Shown here piece by piece: positions 62,951 through 64,000 of a DNA stretch of 64,000 nt. The translations under genes and the position numbers were made by a program. Origin of the DNA: Gossypium raimondii. Taxonomy: Eukaryota; Streptophyta; Magnoliopsida; Malvales; Malvaceae. The DNA is taken from positions 56,935,924-56,999,923 of the forward strand of contig NC_068570.1 in the NCBI RefSeq assembly GCF_025698545.1, read 5' to 3'. Every line of letters begins with the position of its first letter. The stretch's first letter is position 1. A model generated the notes under the pieces. The model ran no database searches. It saw only the letters and a list, made by a program, of their open reading frames with translations, and was not told where the DNA came from.

Positions 62951-64000
62951 ATATGACTGTTTGCGGCCTCACTTGAAGCAAGTATACAAGTTAAAACATT
63001 ATTATTTGTTCTTCTATTAGACAACTGCTCAACCAGAAAGCTTAAGCTATAAGGTCAATGGCCTAGAAATAGGTTATAGTTGCTAAAATGACCATCCATA
63101 CACAAGCCTTCGGTCTTAAAAGTGTGGACAAAGCCTGCTGAATCAGGAAACTTAAGCTATAAGAGCATGGCCGACCTCAACTTGTGATTATCAAAAAGGT
63201 CCAAAGGTGAAGGCCACAGTTCCAAGGTAAACATATCAACCATATAGCTGGAGAATACACCTTAAGTTTTAGTTAGTAGAAATTAGTTATTAAGAAACAA
63301 GAATTTTCACAAAAAAAAAGACTCAGCTGAGAAACATCAATTCCTCTCTCTGTCTCTCATATCTGTCAGCTCCTGTGTTCCTTTTTTGACGGTATGCTTC
63401 TGCTTCTAATGTTTTGCTTGGTAAGATGAAAAGAAAATTAGAAAGACGGAAAGATGGAAAATTGGAGTAGAAAGATAGAAAATATATTTTGTCTTTCAAT
63501 TGGTAAGCTTTGTAGGAAAGATGGAAAAATTAAAAGAACAAGTAAATTTATTTTCATTCATTGCTTAGTAGACTTGAAAAAAGAGAGGAAGAAAATGATT
63601 TTCCTTTTTTTTTTAAAAAAAAAGCAAAATTTTGAACACTTAACTTGCACCTCTCTTTTTTTCTCTCCTCTTATTATTCCAATTTGGAATAATTTGTTTT
63701 CATACACTGGCAAGGAAAATGATAATCTTTCTTATGTTCTTTCCTCTTACTTCTCTTTCTTACCAAGCACGTTAAAAATTTGTTTTCTCTTCTCTTTTCC
63801 ATCATCTTCTTCGATCATTTTACTTTTTCACTCAACCAAGTACACATCAATGTGTTCGTGTGAATAAGTAGCTACATACGCTAATCCAAAAGAAAGGAAA
63901 TGAAAAATGCAATACCTTTAGAGATGAAGACTCCAACAAAAGTGACATTTGCTCCAAAAGGCATAGAACAATTCCAAGTCGATCAATGGGGACAAGAACC
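62951..64000 (-). pseudogene. Truncated partial copy of INTS9 (part of exon 5 and most of intron 5)
   Basis: The stretch aligns end to end with 55306-56364, by my count at about 98% identity, with about 20 substitutions, an 8-bp deletion (in AAACATAATAACATATC) and homopolymer differences. The exon part, 63916-64000, differs from exon 5 at one base in 85, and that change is synonymous (GTA to GTC, Val). The copy stops at 62951, about 20 bp short of where the exon 6 acceptor would be, and exons 6-11 are absent to its left. It is therefore a 3'-truncated duplicate in the same orientation. How much of the 5' half lies beyond the right edge cannot be seen. The 137-codon plus-strand ORF here is intron sequence read backwards. 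Confidence 0.88.

Noticed and set aside
63454..63867. 137-codon plus-strand ORF
   Set aside because: It lies in the duplicated INTS9 intron 5. The corresponding stretch at 55.8-56.2 kb is interrupted in the original copy, so it is not conserved coding sequence.

Overview
This is plant nuclear DNA. The evidence is multi-exon genes with GT-AG introns, AT-rich intergenic DNA, plant-specific genes (the Pol V largest subunit, a PMEI-pectin methylesterase), nested transposon remnants and what look like plastid DNA insertions. The coding sequences look eudicot. Malvaceae/Gossypium is my best guess from the repeat vocabulary, but that is inference. There are no bacterial features, CRISPR arrays or tRNA/rRNA genes.

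Layout. 1-3353 (-): 5' part of a family-2 glycoside hydrolase (LacZ-type) gene that runs off the left edge. 4020-4821: foldback element. 5734-18615 (-): complete NRPE1, the largest subunit of RNA polymerase V, in 17 coding exons, with a probable leader intron reaching about 20.8 kb. 20.9-31.8 kb: gene-free and transposon-rich, with two Tourist-like MITEs, a Mutator-like element holding a SINE-like sequence, a 2.3-kb solo LTR nested in older repeat DNA, and a plastid-like insert. 31836-33809 (+): two-exon pectin methylesterase with an N-terminal inhibitor domain. 34-38.8 kb: hAT-like and foldback elements, a LINE RNase H remnant and an orphan exon-like fragment. 39023-40983 (+): MED26-type Mediator subunit in nine exons. 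41-43.8 kb: gene-free, with a second plastid-like block. 43842-50285 (-): xylose isomerase gene, broken by collapse of one exon and by a 194-bp LTR-like insertion in another. 50686-51310: solo LTR. 52473-58368 (-): complete Integrator subunit 9 (INTS9) in 11 coding exons. 62951-64000: about 98% identical partial copy of INTS9 intron 5 plus part of exon 5, running off the right edge.

No operon-like organisation is expected or seen. Three genes belong to the transcription machinery (NRPE1 in RNA-directed DNA methylation, MED26 in Pol II initiation/elongation, INTS9 in the Integrator complex), but they are separate transcription units and their proximity is probably chance. The less ordinary content is structural: the doubly broken XYLA gene, the truncated INTS9 duplication, a degenerate repeat found in six XYLA introns and in the long NRPE1 and GH2 introns, always antisense to the host gene, and several transposons whose target-site duplications can still be read.

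Exon coordinates were derived by hand from reading frame, GT-AG sites and remembered family sequence. Phases were checked across every junction of NRPE1, MED26, INTS9 and XYLA.
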